Positions 53,519 to 64,000 of a DNA stretch of 64,000 nt are shown here, in pieces. The stretch comes from Microplitis mediator. Taxonomy: Eukaryota; Arthropoda; Insecta; Hymenoptera; Braconidae. A program made the position numbers and the translations under genes. A model generated the notes under the pieces. It worked only from the letters and a program-made list of their open reading frames with translations, had not been told where the DNA came from and ran no database searches. The stretch lies in contig NC_079979.1 of the NCBI RefSeq assembly GCF_029852145.1, positions 558,001 to 622,000 of the forward strand. Reading direction: 5' to 3'. Every line of letters begins with the position of its first letter. Position 1 is the first letter of the stretch.

Positions 53519-56500
53519 TTAAATTAAGCTGGTGATTTTTATTTTCTCATCGTCAGGATTATCAGTTTTTGCCCAAGGATCAATTGTCCTCGGATCAACG
53601 GTCACGTAATCATTTTGAGTTTCAGCGGAAAAATAATCAAAAGCCAAAAAAAATGAAATTTGAATATTTTGTTGAAAATTTATCGAAATTTTGAAAAACT
53701 TAATTGTTTGTTTTTAAAAATTCTTTCAAATGCAGGAAAATTTTGTATAAAATTTTAAAAAATAATTCAGGTACATTTCCAGCTTATTATCTCAAACAGT
53801 ATTTGAGTTTTTCAAAAAAGCCGCTTTTTTTTCCAACAGTGAAATTCAAAATTAATAAAATTGTAGTTTTTTTTTCCTAGTTCTCAAAAGTAAAAGAAAT
53901 AAAAATACACTCGTAATAATTCCCTTTAAAAAAGCCGATTTTTGGCGGAAGGAACAAAATTGAATTTCTTTTTTGAAAAATTTGACTCACTGAATTTTGT
54001 CTCGAGGAGCTCGAAAGCGGGAAGTTTTGGGGCTGGCCCGCGGGGTCGAACGATAGACAGATTTTTTTTTATAAAAATAAATCAAAATTAAAGAAGAAGT
54101 TTTCATTCCTTTAAAATTATTATTTATTTAATCAATTTATTTTACACCTGTCATTTCTGCTTGCCAATTTTTTTGAATTATTATTATTGTTAATTAATTT
54201 ATTGGGTTTAATAATTACTGGATCGTTACCATAATTACTGTACTCAATTGTCCGCCGACTGTCACCAATTGTTAAGAAATTGTTGTTTTTGTTTTTAATT
54301 TCCTAGAAAAAAAAAATTAGTTAATTTTTGGTTATGTAAGGGGGTTCTTTATATAAATGAATGTGAATTAACTTAACAACGATTTATTAAATTTTAGAGT
54401 TACACGCGTGAACATAAAAATAGATGAATTGACCGGCGAGGCTTGTGGGTTCGGAGGTCGAGAGGAACTGTCTTTTCTGAATCTCATCCTTCGGGTCCTT
54501 CACTCATTTTTGAGAGGGGGTACCGAGGGATAGTACTCATAGAAAAAATAGAAAAGTAGAGATAGTATGTATAGGGATGCAAGCTGAGTGCAAAAAGAGA
54601 GTTAGAAATAGAGAAAAGAAAGAGAGAAACAATTCTAATGAGATACTGGGTCCGGGTCGCTGGCCAGCCGACGACGGGCCCTAATCCTTTAATTGCCTTC
54701 GGAAAAAATAGGTAAAAAAATAGGTCATAAAGATTGAGGATGTGACAAAAAGATTTGGGAAAAACCCACAAGTCTTAGCCGACAACATTTACAAAATATT
54801 TATCTTAATCTTATAACAATTGCACACTTAAGTTTTATAATATTCTTGCCAGCTGCAGATGTGAATTTTATTACATTGTCAGAATATTACAATAAACTAA
54901 AATTTCCCAAAATATTCTGCAGCGGACAAAACTATTCCCATGTTGCTCAGCATCACCGCTTAAATTATAATCCCGTATAATTTATGGTGTTGCTTCACAG
55001 TTGGGCTAAAATACAAAATAAAATAGTTAAAATAAAATATTTAAAATAAAAAGTTACAAATTAATAATCATAACATTTAGCAACTACTACTAATAATTAA
55101 TAAAAGATTCCACTACTAACTGCAAGTTAATAATCATCCTAATTGACACTAACGTTATCTAAATCGCTAAGTAAATGAATGCAAATATTTGATAATTAAT
55201 TAATTCAATAATAATAATAATAATAATAATAAAAATAATTAAAATACGTTAAACTGCCAGGAGTGGGTGGAAAGAATGACCCCCCACATCACCCCCCTGC
55301 CAGTGATGGAGTCACGGATATCCAGCCTGGAAACGGTCCGGAAACCGTACTCGTCTTCCTGCCCTGGTCTGTCGTGGAACTTCGACCCCCGGTGGAATGT
55401 CCGGGTCTGGTATCGCTGGTGCTGGAGTTTCAGGTGAGCGTGGACGTTCTGGTGGATTTGGAGGCTCTGGTTGAATTTCTGGTGGAGCTGGAAGCACTGG
55501 TTGAATCTCTGGTGGAGCTGGAAGCTCTGGCAGACTCACTGGATTCCTTGGTCGTCCTCGTCGTGGACGCGCGATGATGACGTCCTCATCAGGTTCCACT
55601 AGCTCAGGTTCTTCGATATCGCTCGTCATTGTATACGCTGGCTTGAGGCGATCGACCGTGATAGTGCTGTTATGACCACCCATGTTAACGACGAAAAACT
55701 TTTCAGACCTGCTAACAACAGGGTAAGGCCCCGTATATGGTTGCTGGAGTGGCCTCTTGGGTCCGTCATAACGCACAAACACGTGGCTGGTAGTAGCAAG
55801 GTCCTTAAACACAAAAATTTTCTTTTCGCCATGGCGACTTACCGCTGCAGGACGTAATTGTTGGAAGTGTCCTCTGAGCTCTCTGACGAAGGTCGCCGCT
55901 GCGGTGTCATCACCTCGTGACACTCGTGACGCCAGGAATTCCCCTGGAACGCGTAGCGGTTGGCCGTATATCATCTCTGCGGCAGTAGCGCTTAAATCTT
56001 CCTTCCAGGCCGACCTGATACCCAGCATCACTGCTGGCAATGATTCTGTCCAACGGCCTTGATGACACCGTATAGCCGCCTTAAGTTGTCGATGAAAACG
56101 CTCGACCATACCGTTGGCTGCAGGGTGGTACGCCGTGGTCCGGATATGAGTTGTGCCAGTCAGCTGGTTGAGATGCCTGAATAGATTGGATTCAAACTGC
56201 CTGCCTTGGTCCGTGGTTACGCGCAGTGGAACTCCAAATCGCGCTATCCAATGATCGAAGAACGCTCGTGCGACCGTTGCAGCTTCTTGGTCAGGTAGTG
56301 GAACTACTTCTGGCCATCGGGAGAACCTGTCTATCATAGTTAGGCAATATCTATTGCCGTCGCAATGCGGCATAATAATTAAATCTAAGTGCACATGTTC
56401 AAACCTGGACGATGGGGGTGCAAACGACCCTACCGGCGCTGAGACGTGACGAGTTATTTTGGAACGTTGACATTCGATGCAACACCTAGCCCACCGTCGA

Positions 56501-59500
56501 CAATCTGACCTCATTGATGGCCAGACATACCGCTGTGCTACCAGTTTACACGTTGCGTTAGCCCCTGGATGCGACAGCTGGTGTACAGAGTTGAATGCAG
56601 CTGTCCTGAAGTCTTTCGTAACGAATGGTCGTGGCATTGCGTTTGACGTGTCGCATACCACGGTGACACCTAGACCTGGAACTGGGACCGGTTGAAGTTG
56701 CAGCGACGAGGATTGATGTTGCAAGTCCAAAAGCTCTTGATCTGTCTTTTGAGATTCTGCTAATGCCTCGTAGTTGATTGTAGGTTCTAATTCCTCGATG
56801 CGTGACAGTGCATCAGCGACGACATTGTCTTGACCCGCTACATGACGGATGTCCGTGGAAAATTGACCAATGAAATCCAGGTGACGTTGTTGGCGTGGTG
56901 AACACTGAGTGGATCTTAACTTAAAAGCAAACGTTAAGGGTTTATGGTCAGTGTAAATAGAAAACTCACATGCTTCGACCATATGTCGGAAATGTTTCAC
57001 CGCCAAGTATATTGCCAGTAACTCCCTGTCATATGCGCTGTATTTTTGCTCTGCAGGGCTGAGTTTCTTCGAAAAGAAGTTGAGCGGCTGCCATGACTCA
57101 TCAACCCATTGCTGCAGTACTGCGCCGACGGCTACATCAGAAGCATCCGTGAAAATCGCAAGCAGAGCTTCTGATTTTGGGTGTACCAGTAGTGTCGCTT
57201 GTGCCAAGCTTTCCTTGCACCTCTCGAACGCGGCGACGGCTGCAGAGGTCCATTTGATTGGTGCACGCCCCTTTATGTCTCCTTTGAGCAACTCGTTTAA
57301 TGGTGCCTGGATATCCGCAGCTTTGGGTACGAACCTACGGTAGAAGTTCATCATACCTAAAAATTGACGGAGTTGCTTACCTGTGGTTGGTTGTGGGAAT
57401 GAGCGAATGACCTTCACTTTCTCAGGCAGTGGTCGGGTGCCTTCTTCAGAAACCATGTATCCTAGAAACTCAACTTCAGATACGCCGAAAACACACTTAT
57501 TGGGGTTGACCACCACCCCATACCTCTCTAATCTCTCGCAGAGTATTCTGAGATGCCTCCTGTGTTCTTCTGGTGTCGATGAGGCGATGAGAATGTCGTC
57601 GATGTAGGCGTAACAGAAATCCAGACCACGAAGTACCTCATCCATGAAACGCTGGAACGTTTGGGCTGCGTTACGGAGTCCAAAGGTCATAAAAGGAAAC
57701 TCGAACAAACCGAACGGTGTCGTGATGGCGGTTTTCTGGACATCCTCTGGGGCTACTGGAATCTGATTGAAAGCGCGGACCAAATCGATACGTGAAAATA
57801 TTTTCTTACCGTAGAGCAAATATGAGAAGTCGTGGATATGTCGCACAGCATACTTGTCCGGTCTGGTCCGGCTGTTGAGGCCTCTGTAGTCCCCGCATGG
57901 CCGCCATTCGTCGTCCTTCTTGGGCACCATATGAAGTGGGGCAGCCCAAGGGCTTTTCGATGGTCGCGCAAGTCCTAAGCGCATCATAGCCTCGAATTCC
58001 TTCTTCGCTGCCATCAGCTTATCGGGAGCTAATCGCCTCGGCTTTTGCGCCACCGGTGGACCTGGCGTTGTTACAATGTGGTGTTGAGTTTGATGTTTTA
58101 CTTCTCCAGGAGCACCACATGGTCGAGTAATCGACGGAAATTCCTCCAGGAGTTTATGGTACTCGGATGAGCCTGAGATGACCCTAATGCCCGGGTCCCC
58201 GCATCGTACCACGTCACCCATAAGTCCAATTTTAGTAGTTGTATCTATTAACCTGCCGTTCTTCAGGTCTACCAGCAGGCCATAATGCGACAGGAGATCT
58301 GCACCGATGATCGGCTTGGAAACATCCGCGATCAGGAACCTCCACGTGAGATCTCGCCTTAGCCCAAGGTTCAGTGTAAGCGTCGCGACTCCATATGTAG
58401 CAATTGGCGTACCGTTGGCCGCAGAAAGTTCGTATGTCGCCTTCTTACAGAGCCCGCGGTAATGCTTGCGCGGAATTACACATAAGTCCGCCCCGGTGTC
58501 GATCAGGAAGCGCATACCTGATTCGCGGTCACGGACAAACAGACGGCTGTGGGTTTGTGGGCGAGTGTCGTCGGCCGCCATTAACGACTGCCCGTGCCGT
58601 TTCCCGGCGTCCAGTTGCATGGGCTCGTACAGTGGTCAGCCTTCTCTTTAAAAATCCAGTGGTACCAGCACATTCCTGGAGGTCGCGGGCCCCGTTGACG
58701 CGATTGCGATCTTGACCGCGACGCAGATTGGTCGCGATGCGGTGTCTGTGACCTGCCACGCCGAGTATTGGCTATCTCGTCCACCTGACTATCCAAGCGA
58801 CCTCTTAACTGTGCTACCTCCAGGCGCAGCTGTTGAATCGCGATGGTTAGCTGCATCTCGTGTGATGCGGATGCCTCGGCTATTGTTGGCCGCGCTGGTA
58901 GAATATCGTATATAATATCAGCAACTTCTGCCATCGCGGTAACTGACTTTTCTTGCTGCGTAGCCATCGCTGTTTGATACTTTTCTGGAAGGCCTCGCAG
59001 CCAAAGTGTTTTCAAAAACTTATCTGGAACCGATGATCCTGCGTGCGCTTGTAGACGGCGTAGATATTGGGACGGCTTTTCATCCCCGATCTTCTCAGCC
59101 TCTAACAGCCTTCGCGTATTCTCCTCTTGGCTAACGCTTAGTCTTTTAATGAGCTGTTCTTTCAACTCGTCATACAGAGCGGCTGCTAGTGGTTTCAGAA
59201 TTATATCGCGCACCTCGGTCGCGTATTTCGCCGGTAAAGCCGCTAACACGCTAACATACTGCATCTGTTTGTCGGTAACGCGGTTTCTCATAAATTGTGA
59301 CTCGACCATCGCGAACCACATCTCCGGATCACTCGCGATGAACTCCGGGAGCCGTTGAGACGTTACAACCGTGACTGCGCCCTCGCCGTTTGCTGCACCC
59401 TCGCCGGTTGCTGCGCCGGTGTTCACCATTGCTAACAGAGTTTATTAATCACTCACTTCAACTAAATATTTGAACTGTTAATAAGCACACACAATTTCTA

Positions 59501-60697
59501 TATCGTAAACCACCCGCGAATCACCAGATATAAAATACACGAAGAAATATTAACACAATGTAACAATAAATATCGAAAAAAACAAGGGGTCACCACTTTG
59601 GTTATGTAAGGGGGTTCTTTATATAAATGAATGTGAATTAACTTAACAACGATTTATTAAATTTTAGAGTTACACGCGTGAACATAAAAATAGATGAATT
59701 GACCGGCGAGGCTTGTGGGTTCGGAGGTCGAGAGGAACTGTCTTTTCTGAATCTCATCCTTCGGGTCCTTCACTCATTTTTGAGAGGGGGTACCGAGGGA
59801 TAGTACTCATAGAAAAAATAGAAAAGTAGAGATAGTATGTATAGGGATGCAAGCTGAGTGCAAAAAGAGAGTTAGAAATAGAGAAAAGAAAGAGAGAAAC
59901 AATTCTAATGAGATACTGGGTCCGGGTCGCTGGCCAGCCGACGACGGGCCCTAATCCTTTAATTGCCTTCGGAAAAAATAGGTAAAAAAATAGGTCATAA
60001 AGATTGAGGATGTGACAAAAAGATTTGGGAAAAACCCACAAGTCTTAGCCGACAACATTTACAAAATATTTATCTTAATCTTATAACAATTGCACACTTA
60101 AGTTTTATAATATTCTTGCCAGCTGCAGATGTGAATTTTATTACATTGTCAGAATATTACAATAAACTAAAATTTCCCAAAATATTCTGCAGCGGACAAA
60201 ACTATTCCCATGTTGCTCAGCATCACCGCTTAAATTATAATCCCGTATAATTTATGGTGTTGCTTCACAGTTGGGCTAAAATACAAAATAAAATAGTTAA
60301 AATAAAATATTTAAAATAAAAAGTTACAAATTAATAATCATAACATTTAGCAACTACTACTAATAATTAATAAAAGATTCCACTACTAACTGCAAGTTAA
60401 TAATCATCCTAATTGACACTAACGTTATCTAAATCGCTAAGTAAATGAATGCAAATATTTGATAATTAATTAATTCAATAATAATAATAATAATAATAAT
60501 AAAAATAATTAAAATACGTTAAACTGCCAGGAGTGGGTGGAAAGAATGACCCCCCACAAATTAATAATTTTTTTAATCAAGTAATTAACAAAATAACTTA
60601 CTTTGAAAATTAATAACGAAGTATCTTGATAACGTAATTTTATTTGCTCGTCTGTCAGAATATCATTATGATCAGGTGATGAATAATTTTGTTGCAT
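53519..60697 (-). CDS. Hypothetical small gene, first intron hit by the LTR element
   Basis: Exon 1 (60602..60697) starts ATG and gives MQQNYSSPDHNDILTDEQIK and 12 more residues up to AAA|GTAAGT. Exon 2 (54148..54302) follows a strong acceptor (ttttttttttctag) in phase 0, reads 51 codons (IGDSRRTIEYSNYGNDP..., Asn-rich) and ends CAG|GTGTAA. Two candidate last exons, 53991..54032 and 53519..53588, keep the frame and would give 120 residues ending DDEKIKITSLI, but their acceptors are poor. A plus-strand reading of 53561-53690 with a better acceptor competes. A possible leader exon lies at 60698..60721 behind an acceptor. I do not recognise the protein. Exons 1 and 2 are fairly convincing, the 3' half is not. 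Confidence 0.4.
54327..55288 (-). repeat. 3' LTR of the Gypsy element (962 bp)
   Basis: Minus strand: TGTGGGGGGTCATTC ... ACATAACCAAA, matching 59597-60558 over the whole length. The LTR contains (ATT)n and a 95-codon minus frame (54484..54771) present identically in the other LTR; that frame is probably fortuitous. Confidence 0.93.
55289..55300 (-). other. Polypurine tract
   Basis: On the minus strand GCAGGGGGGTGA directly precedes the 3' LTR, as expected for the plus-strand primer of reverse transcription. Confidence 0.75.
55312..58620 (-). CDS. pol: Pol polyprotein (protease, RT, RNase H, integrase)
   Basis: The 1102-residue frame of the LTR element. Aspartic protease active site LIDTGADLCVIP is near residues 39-50. 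Reverse transcriptase spans about 200-400 with FPFMTFGLRNAAQTFQRFMD and the catalytic YIDD at 339-342. RNase H starts at FTDASD (490-495) and includes YTDHKPL (556-562) and DALSR. Integrase has the HHCC zinc motif (H680, H684, C714, C717) and DDE residues in HLDLI (746), TTDQG (804) and NGMVERFH (840). A Pro/Glu-rich tail follows. It overlaps gag by 40 nt in the -1 frame, so it is probably made as a Gag-Pol fusion by -1 frameshifting. No stops or lost catalytic residues are seen. Confidence 0.96.
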   Translation of the reverse strand: MQLDAGKRHGQSLMAADDTRPQTHSRLFVRDRESGMRFLIDTGADLCVIPRKHYRGLCKKATYELSAANGTPIATYGVATLTLNLGLRRDLTWRFLIADVSKPIIGADLLSHYGLLVDLKNGRLIDTTTKIGLMGDVVRCGDPGIRVISGSSEYHKLLEEFPSITRPCGAPGEVKHQTQHHIVTTPGPPVAQKPRRLAPDKLMAAKKEFEAMMRLGLARPSKSPWAAPLHMVPKKDDEWRPCGDYRGLNSRTRPDKYAVRHIHDFSYLLYGKKIFSRIDLVRAFNQIPVAPEDVQKTAITTPFGLFEFPFMTFGLRNAAQTFQRFMDEVLRGLDFCYAYIDDILIASSTPEEHRRHLRILCERLERYGVVVNPNKCVFGVSEVEFLGYMVSEEGTRPLPEKVKVIRSFPQPTTGKQLRQFLGMMNFYRRFVPKAADIQAPLNELLKGDIKGRAPIKWTSAAVAAFERCKESLAQATLLVHPKSEALLAIFTDASDVAVGAVLQQWVDESWQPLNFFSKKLSPAEQKYSAYDRELLAIYLAVKHFRHMVEACEFSIYTDHKPLTFAFKLRSTQCSPRQQRHLDFIGQFSTDIRHVAGQDNVVADALSRIEELEPTINYEALAESQKTDQELLDLQHQSSSLQLQPVPVPGLGVTVVCDTSNAMPRPFVTKDFRTAAFNSVHQLSHPGANATCKLVAQRYVWPSMRSDCRRWARCCIECQRSKITRHVSAPVGSFAPPSSRFEHVHLDLIIMPHCDGNRYCLTMIDRFSRWPEVVPLPDQEAATVARAFFDHWIARFGVPLRVTTDQGRQFESNLFRHLNQLTGTTHIRTTAYHPAANGMVERFHRQLKAAIRCHQGRWTESLPAVMLGIRSAWKEDLSATAAEMIYGQPLRVPGEFLASRVSRGDDTAAATFVRELRGHFQQLRPAAVSRHGEKKIFVFKDLATTSHVFVRYDGPKRPLQQPYTGPYPVVSRSEKFFVVNMGGHNSTITVDRLKPAYTMTSDIEEPELVEPDEDVIIARPRRGRPRNPVSLPELPAPPEIQPVLPAPPEIQPEPPNPPERPRSPETPAPAIPDPDIPPGVEVPRQTRAGRRVRFPDRFQAGYP
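58581..59429 (-). CDS. gag: Gag polyprotein
   Basis: The 282-residue structural protein of the element. It has a Gly/Ala-rich start, then a capsid-like helical region: LPEFIASDPEMWFAMVESQF near residue 27, LLEAEKIGDEKPSQYLRRLQ in the middle, and LWLRGLPEKYQTAM. After that come a coiled segment, an Arg/Ser-rich basic stretch, and a zinc-knuckle-like CWYHWIFKEKADHCTSPC. This C-H-C-C spacing is the variant of the CsRn1 clade rather than the classical CCHC. The start lies about 165 bases inside the 5' LTR border. Its 3' end overlaps pol by 40 nt. Confidence 0.93.
   Translation of the reverse strand: MVNTGAATGEGAANGEGAVTVVTSQRLPEFIASDPEMWFAMVESQFMRNRVTDKQMQYVSVLAALPAKYATEVRDIILKPLAAALYDELKEQLIKRLSVSQEENTRRLLEAEKIGDEKPSQYLRRLQAHAGSSVPDKFLKTLWLRGLPEKYQTAMATQQEKSVTAMAEVADIIYDILPARPTIAEASASHEMQLTIAIQQLRLEVAQLRGRLDSQVDEIANTRRGRSQTPHRDQSASRSRSQSRQRGPRPPGMCWYHWIFKEKADHCTSPCNWTPGNGTGSR
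59582..59595 (-). other. tRNA primer binding site
   Basis: One base after the 5' LTR, the minus strand reads TGGTGACCCCTTG. TGG is the complement of a tRNA CCA end, and TGGTGACCCC fits a tRNA ending GGGGTCACCA, as reported for tRNA-Trp-primed CsRn1-type elements. Confidence 0.7.
59597..60558 (-). repeat. 5' LTR of the Gypsy element (962 bp)
   Basis: Same sequence as 54327-55288 as far as I can read. The outer flank AATT (60559-60562) matches 54323-54326. Confidence 0.93.
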
Positions 60698-60749
60698 TTA
60701 TTATTTTTTTTATAAAAAATCCTGTAACATAAAAAATTTTAATTCAATA

Positions 60750-63700
60750 TTGAAAATAAGTAGGACTTGTGGGTACTCTTTCCAGAGGATTTTCATTTTC
60801 TTACAATTTTCGACTCTTTACATTTTATCGTAGGAGTGATAGTTTACAAGATAATTATAATGAGTAATTACAAATATTATTATTATTATTAGTTTGGTCA
60901 ATATTTAAAATTAATAGGACTTGTGGGTACTCTTTCCAGAGGATTTTCAATTTCTTACAATTTTTGACTCTTATAATTTTTTCCTCAGAGTGATAGTTTA
61001 CGAGATAAATATAATGAGTAATTACAAAGATTATTATTATTATTAGTTTGGTAAATATTACAAATAAATAGGACTTGTGGGTACTCTTTCCAGAGGATTT
61101 TCAATTTCTTACAATTTTTGACTCTTATAATTTTTTCCTCAGAGTGATAGTTTACGAGATAAATATAATGAGTGATTACAAAGATTATTATTATTATTAG
61201 TTTGGTAAATATTACAAATAAATAGGACTTGTGGGTACTCTTTCCAGAGGATTTTCAATTTCTTACAATTTTTGACTCTTATAATTTTTTCCTCAGAGTG
61301 ATAGTTTACGAGATAAATATAATGAGTGATTACAAAGATTATTATTATTATTAGTTTGGTAAATATTACAAATAAGTAGGGCTTGTGGGTACTCTTTCCA
61401 GAGGATTTTCAATTTCTTACAATTTTTGACTCTTTACATTTTATCGTAGGAGTGATAGTTTACAAGATAATTATAATGAGTAATTCCAAATATTATTATT
61501 ATTATTAGTTTGGTAAATATTACAAATAAGTAGGGCTTGTGGGTACTCTTTCCAGAGGATTTTCAATTTCTTACAATTTTCGACTCTTTACATTTTATCG
61601 TAGGAGTGATAGTTTACAAGATAATTATAATGAGTAATTCCAAATATTATTATTATTATTATTATTAGTTTGGTAAATATTACAAATAAGTAGGACTTGT
61701 GGGTACTCTTTCCAGAGGATTTTCAATTTCTTACAATTTTTGACTCTTATAATTTTTTCCTCAGAGTGATAGTTTACGAGATAAATATAATGAGTATCGT
61801 AATTATAATAATTATGACCACTAAATAAAATATTAGGAATAAATGAGCCTTGTGGGTACTCTTTTCATCGGAAATTTAATTTCCTACAATTTTTTACTGA
61901 ATAAATTTTTTGGTAGGATCGATAGTTTACAAGATAAGTATAATAATTACCAAAAGTATTATTATTATTACGTTTATAACAATGAAAACTCACACAGGTC
62001 GTAGGTACTCTTTTCCAAAGAAATTAATCTCTCTATTGAGCAACGAATAGAATTTTGTAAAAGAAAAAAAAATCTTATTTTACTATTAATTATTTATCAA
62101 TTTTAAAATGACTAATTATATTATTAATAAATCACTAACAAACAAGTGCGCAAGGTTTTAAAGTGATCGCGAGACTGATTTAAAGTTCTGGTTTCAAGCC
62201 AACGAATTTTGTTTTTTTATTTTTATCTTAAACTTGACTTTTCTTAAGTCACCTTTGGAATAAATTTCATTGTTTTTTTATTTAAAATTTTCTCTTTTTA
62301 AATAACGAGTTTAAAGTAAAGAAATTATCGGGATTAATATTTTTTTCAATTACAAGAAAATTTAATTTTTCAAAAATAATTTATGTCGATAGAGTAGAGT
62401 TCTTTCAAATCGTTTATCTTACCGACTATTGGTCAATTAAATTTCATTGCAGTGTAGAAGATGGATATAATTATTAGGAATAATTATGAATCCTTTGATA
62501 AACATTAAGAATAAATGGAGCTTCCGGGTACTTATTCCAAAGGAAATTCAAGTCACAACAATTTTGGTCCTGTGAAAATTTTTTCTATAATCAATAGTTT
62601 ATAAGATAAATATAATGAGTACTACTAATTATTGTTATTTTGGCAACAAAGGTAAATATTCAAAATAAATAGGGCTTGTGGGTACTCTTTCCAGAGGAAA
62701 TTTAATCCCCTACAATTTTTAACTCTTTACATTTTTTCCTCAAACTCATAGTTTACAAGATAAATGTAATGGGTACAAGTAATGATCATACTACGACTCC
62801 TTCAGTAAATATTTGGAATAAATAGGTCTTGTGGGTACTCTTTCCAGAGGAAATTTAATTCCCTTCAATTTTTGACTCATTACATTTTGTCGTAGAACTC
62901 ATAGTTTACAAGATAAATATAATAGGAATTGATAATTATTATTTGGGTAAATATCCAAAATACATAGAGCTTGTGGGTACTCTTTCCAGAGGAAATTAAA
63001 TTTCCTACAATTTTGGTCTTATAAAATTTTTTCATACAACCGATAGTTTACAAGATAAATATAATAGGAATTGATAATTATTATTTGGGTAAATATCCAA
63101 AATTTATATGGCTTGTGGGTACTCTTTCCAAAGGAAATTCAATTTCCTACAATTTTGGTCCTATAAAATTTCTTCGTACAACTTATAGTTTAAAAGATAA
63201 ATATAATAGGTATTGACAATTATTATTTGGAAAAATATTCAAAACAAATAGGACTTGTGGGTACTCTTTCTAGAGGAAATTCAATTTCCTACAATTTTGG
63301 TCCTATAAAATTTCTTTGTACAACTGATAGTTTAAAAGATAAATATAATAGGTATTGACAATTATTATTTGGAGAAATATTTAATATAAATAGGGCTTGT
63401 GGGTACTCTTTCCAGAGGAAATTCAATTTCCTACAATTTTGGTCCTATAAAAGTTTTTCATACAACCGATAGTTTACAAGATAAATATAATAGGTATTGA
63501 TAATTATTATTTGGGTAAATATCCAAAATTTATATGGCTTGTGGGTACTCTTTCCAGAGGAAATTCAATTTCCTACAATTTTGGTCCTACAAAATTTTCC
63601 CATGCAACTGATAGTTTACTAGAAATATGAAAGGTATTGATAATTATTTTTATTGCTATCATTTGAGTAAATATTCTAAATAAATAGAGCTCGTGGGTAC

Positions 63701-63770
63701 TCTTTCCAAAGGAAATTCAATTACTAACAATGTTCACCTCATTATATTTTGTCATAAGATCAGTGGTTTA
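60750..63770. repeat. 154 bp satellite array 2 (about 18 units)
   Basis: 'cttgtgggtactctttccagagga' recurs near 60768, 60918, 61072, 61226, 61380, 61534, 61689 and 61850. After a decayed interlude (about 62000-62500) it returns near 62520, 62686, 62828, 62971, 63112, 63252, 63397, 63538 and 63692. Best-preserved spacing is 154, equal to array 1. Left units share 'gattttcaatttcttacaatttt', right units 'ggaaattcaatttcctacaattttggtcctat', so two sub-families exist. On minus the array sits between a donor-like ACAAG|GTAAGT (63789) and an acceptor-like ttatgttacag (60722). From 63790 to 64000 only AT-rich flank is seen. Confidence 0.9.
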
Positions 63771-64000
63771 GAAAATGTAAACACTTACCTTGTAAATCAC
63801 TTATCTTAATCCCATGAAACAAATAAAATTAATAATGAAAAATTATACAAATGATTATCTACTAAATACTTAAATCTAATAGACAAATAAAAACACAATT
63901 TTTCGTAATTAAAATATCTATAATTCTTCAAAAAATTTAATAAGAAATACCTTAATTATTTATACAATATCGTATTTAAAATATATATACTTTCTATACA

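Larger units (their letters stand above)
54327..60558 (-). mobile_element. Ty3/Gypsy LTR retrotransposon, CsRn1-like, complete
   Basis: A 6.2 kb element on the minus strand: 5' LTR (59597-60558), primer site, gag, pol, polypurine tract, 3' LTR (54327-55288). AATT on both outer sides is the likely 4-bp target duplication. Pol order is protease, reverse transcriptase, RNase H, integrase, which defines Ty3/Gypsy. The CHCC-type Gag motif and a primer site matching a tRNA 3' end ...GGGGTCACCA fit the CsRn1 clade (tRNA-Trp in known members). There is no envelope gene. LTRs appear identical and both frames are intact, so insertion is recent and the copy may be active. Confidence 0.93.

Noticed and set aside
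53561..53690. Plus-strand exon after 'tttctcatcgtcag'
   Set aside because: The acceptor is good and the frame open, but it overlaps the minus-strand candidate C-terminus and no partner exon could be found; left unresolved rather than listed.
54484..54771. 95-codon minus frame, also at 59754..60041
   Set aside because: Lies inside both LTRs; duplicated because the LTR is duplicated, and the LTR is not expected to code.

Overview
The window is nuclear DNA of an insect, most likely a parasitoid wasp of the braconid (microgastroid) group. It is very AT-rich, with spliced genes that have GT-AG introns, large amounts of tandem satellite and many TA-flanked short inverted-repeat elements. Recognisable conserved genes are Nup54, a GLIS2-type zinc-finger gene (sugarbabe-like) and Atg5. 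A tandem pair of single-exon genes resembles the nudivirus/baculovirus envelope protein ODV-E66 (polysaccharide-lyase-8 fold); known bracovirus-carrying wasps hold such genes in multiple copies. The species assignment is inference. I saw no rRNA, tRNA or CRISPR features.

Layout. 1-3.3 kb: 3' part of Nup54 (+) with a 1.2 kb inverted-repeat element in its intron. 3.7-4.8 kb: a 173-183 bp satellite. 5.1-8.2 kb: the GLIS2/sug-like gene (-), three coding exons rebuilt with consistent phases. 8.2-36.5 kb: almost gene-free and built from degenerate repeats (GGCCCAAA words, 'atgcccgaatt' arrays, GATC palindromes, TTCGAA arrays), several TA-flanked elements, a reverse-transcriptase relic and one small possible membrane-protein exon near 25.1 kb. 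33.7-36.5 kb is a three-level nest of elements; the innermost 1 kb copy carries a small three-exon gene.

36.5-38.3 kb: a secreted ten-cysteine protein gene (+) with a 0.9 kb element in its intron. 39.4-45.5 kb: the two ODV-E66-like genes (-) in a duplicated block. 46-47 kb: a 154 bp satellite. 47.3-49.8 kb: Atg5 (-), whose second intron holds a 40 bp ATCGATA satellite. 50-53.4 kb: further arrays. 53.5-60.7 kb: a hypothetical small gene (-) whose 63 bp first intron received a 6.2 kb Ty3/Gypsy (CsRn1-like) LTR retrotransposon with apparently identical LTRs. 60.75-63.77 kb: a second array with the same 154 bp period and the same flank as the one beside Atg5.

The genes do not form a pathway. The biological interest lies in the duplicated virus-like genes, the gene carried inside a short transposon, and a dense, datable record of insertions and satellites, several of them inside introns.
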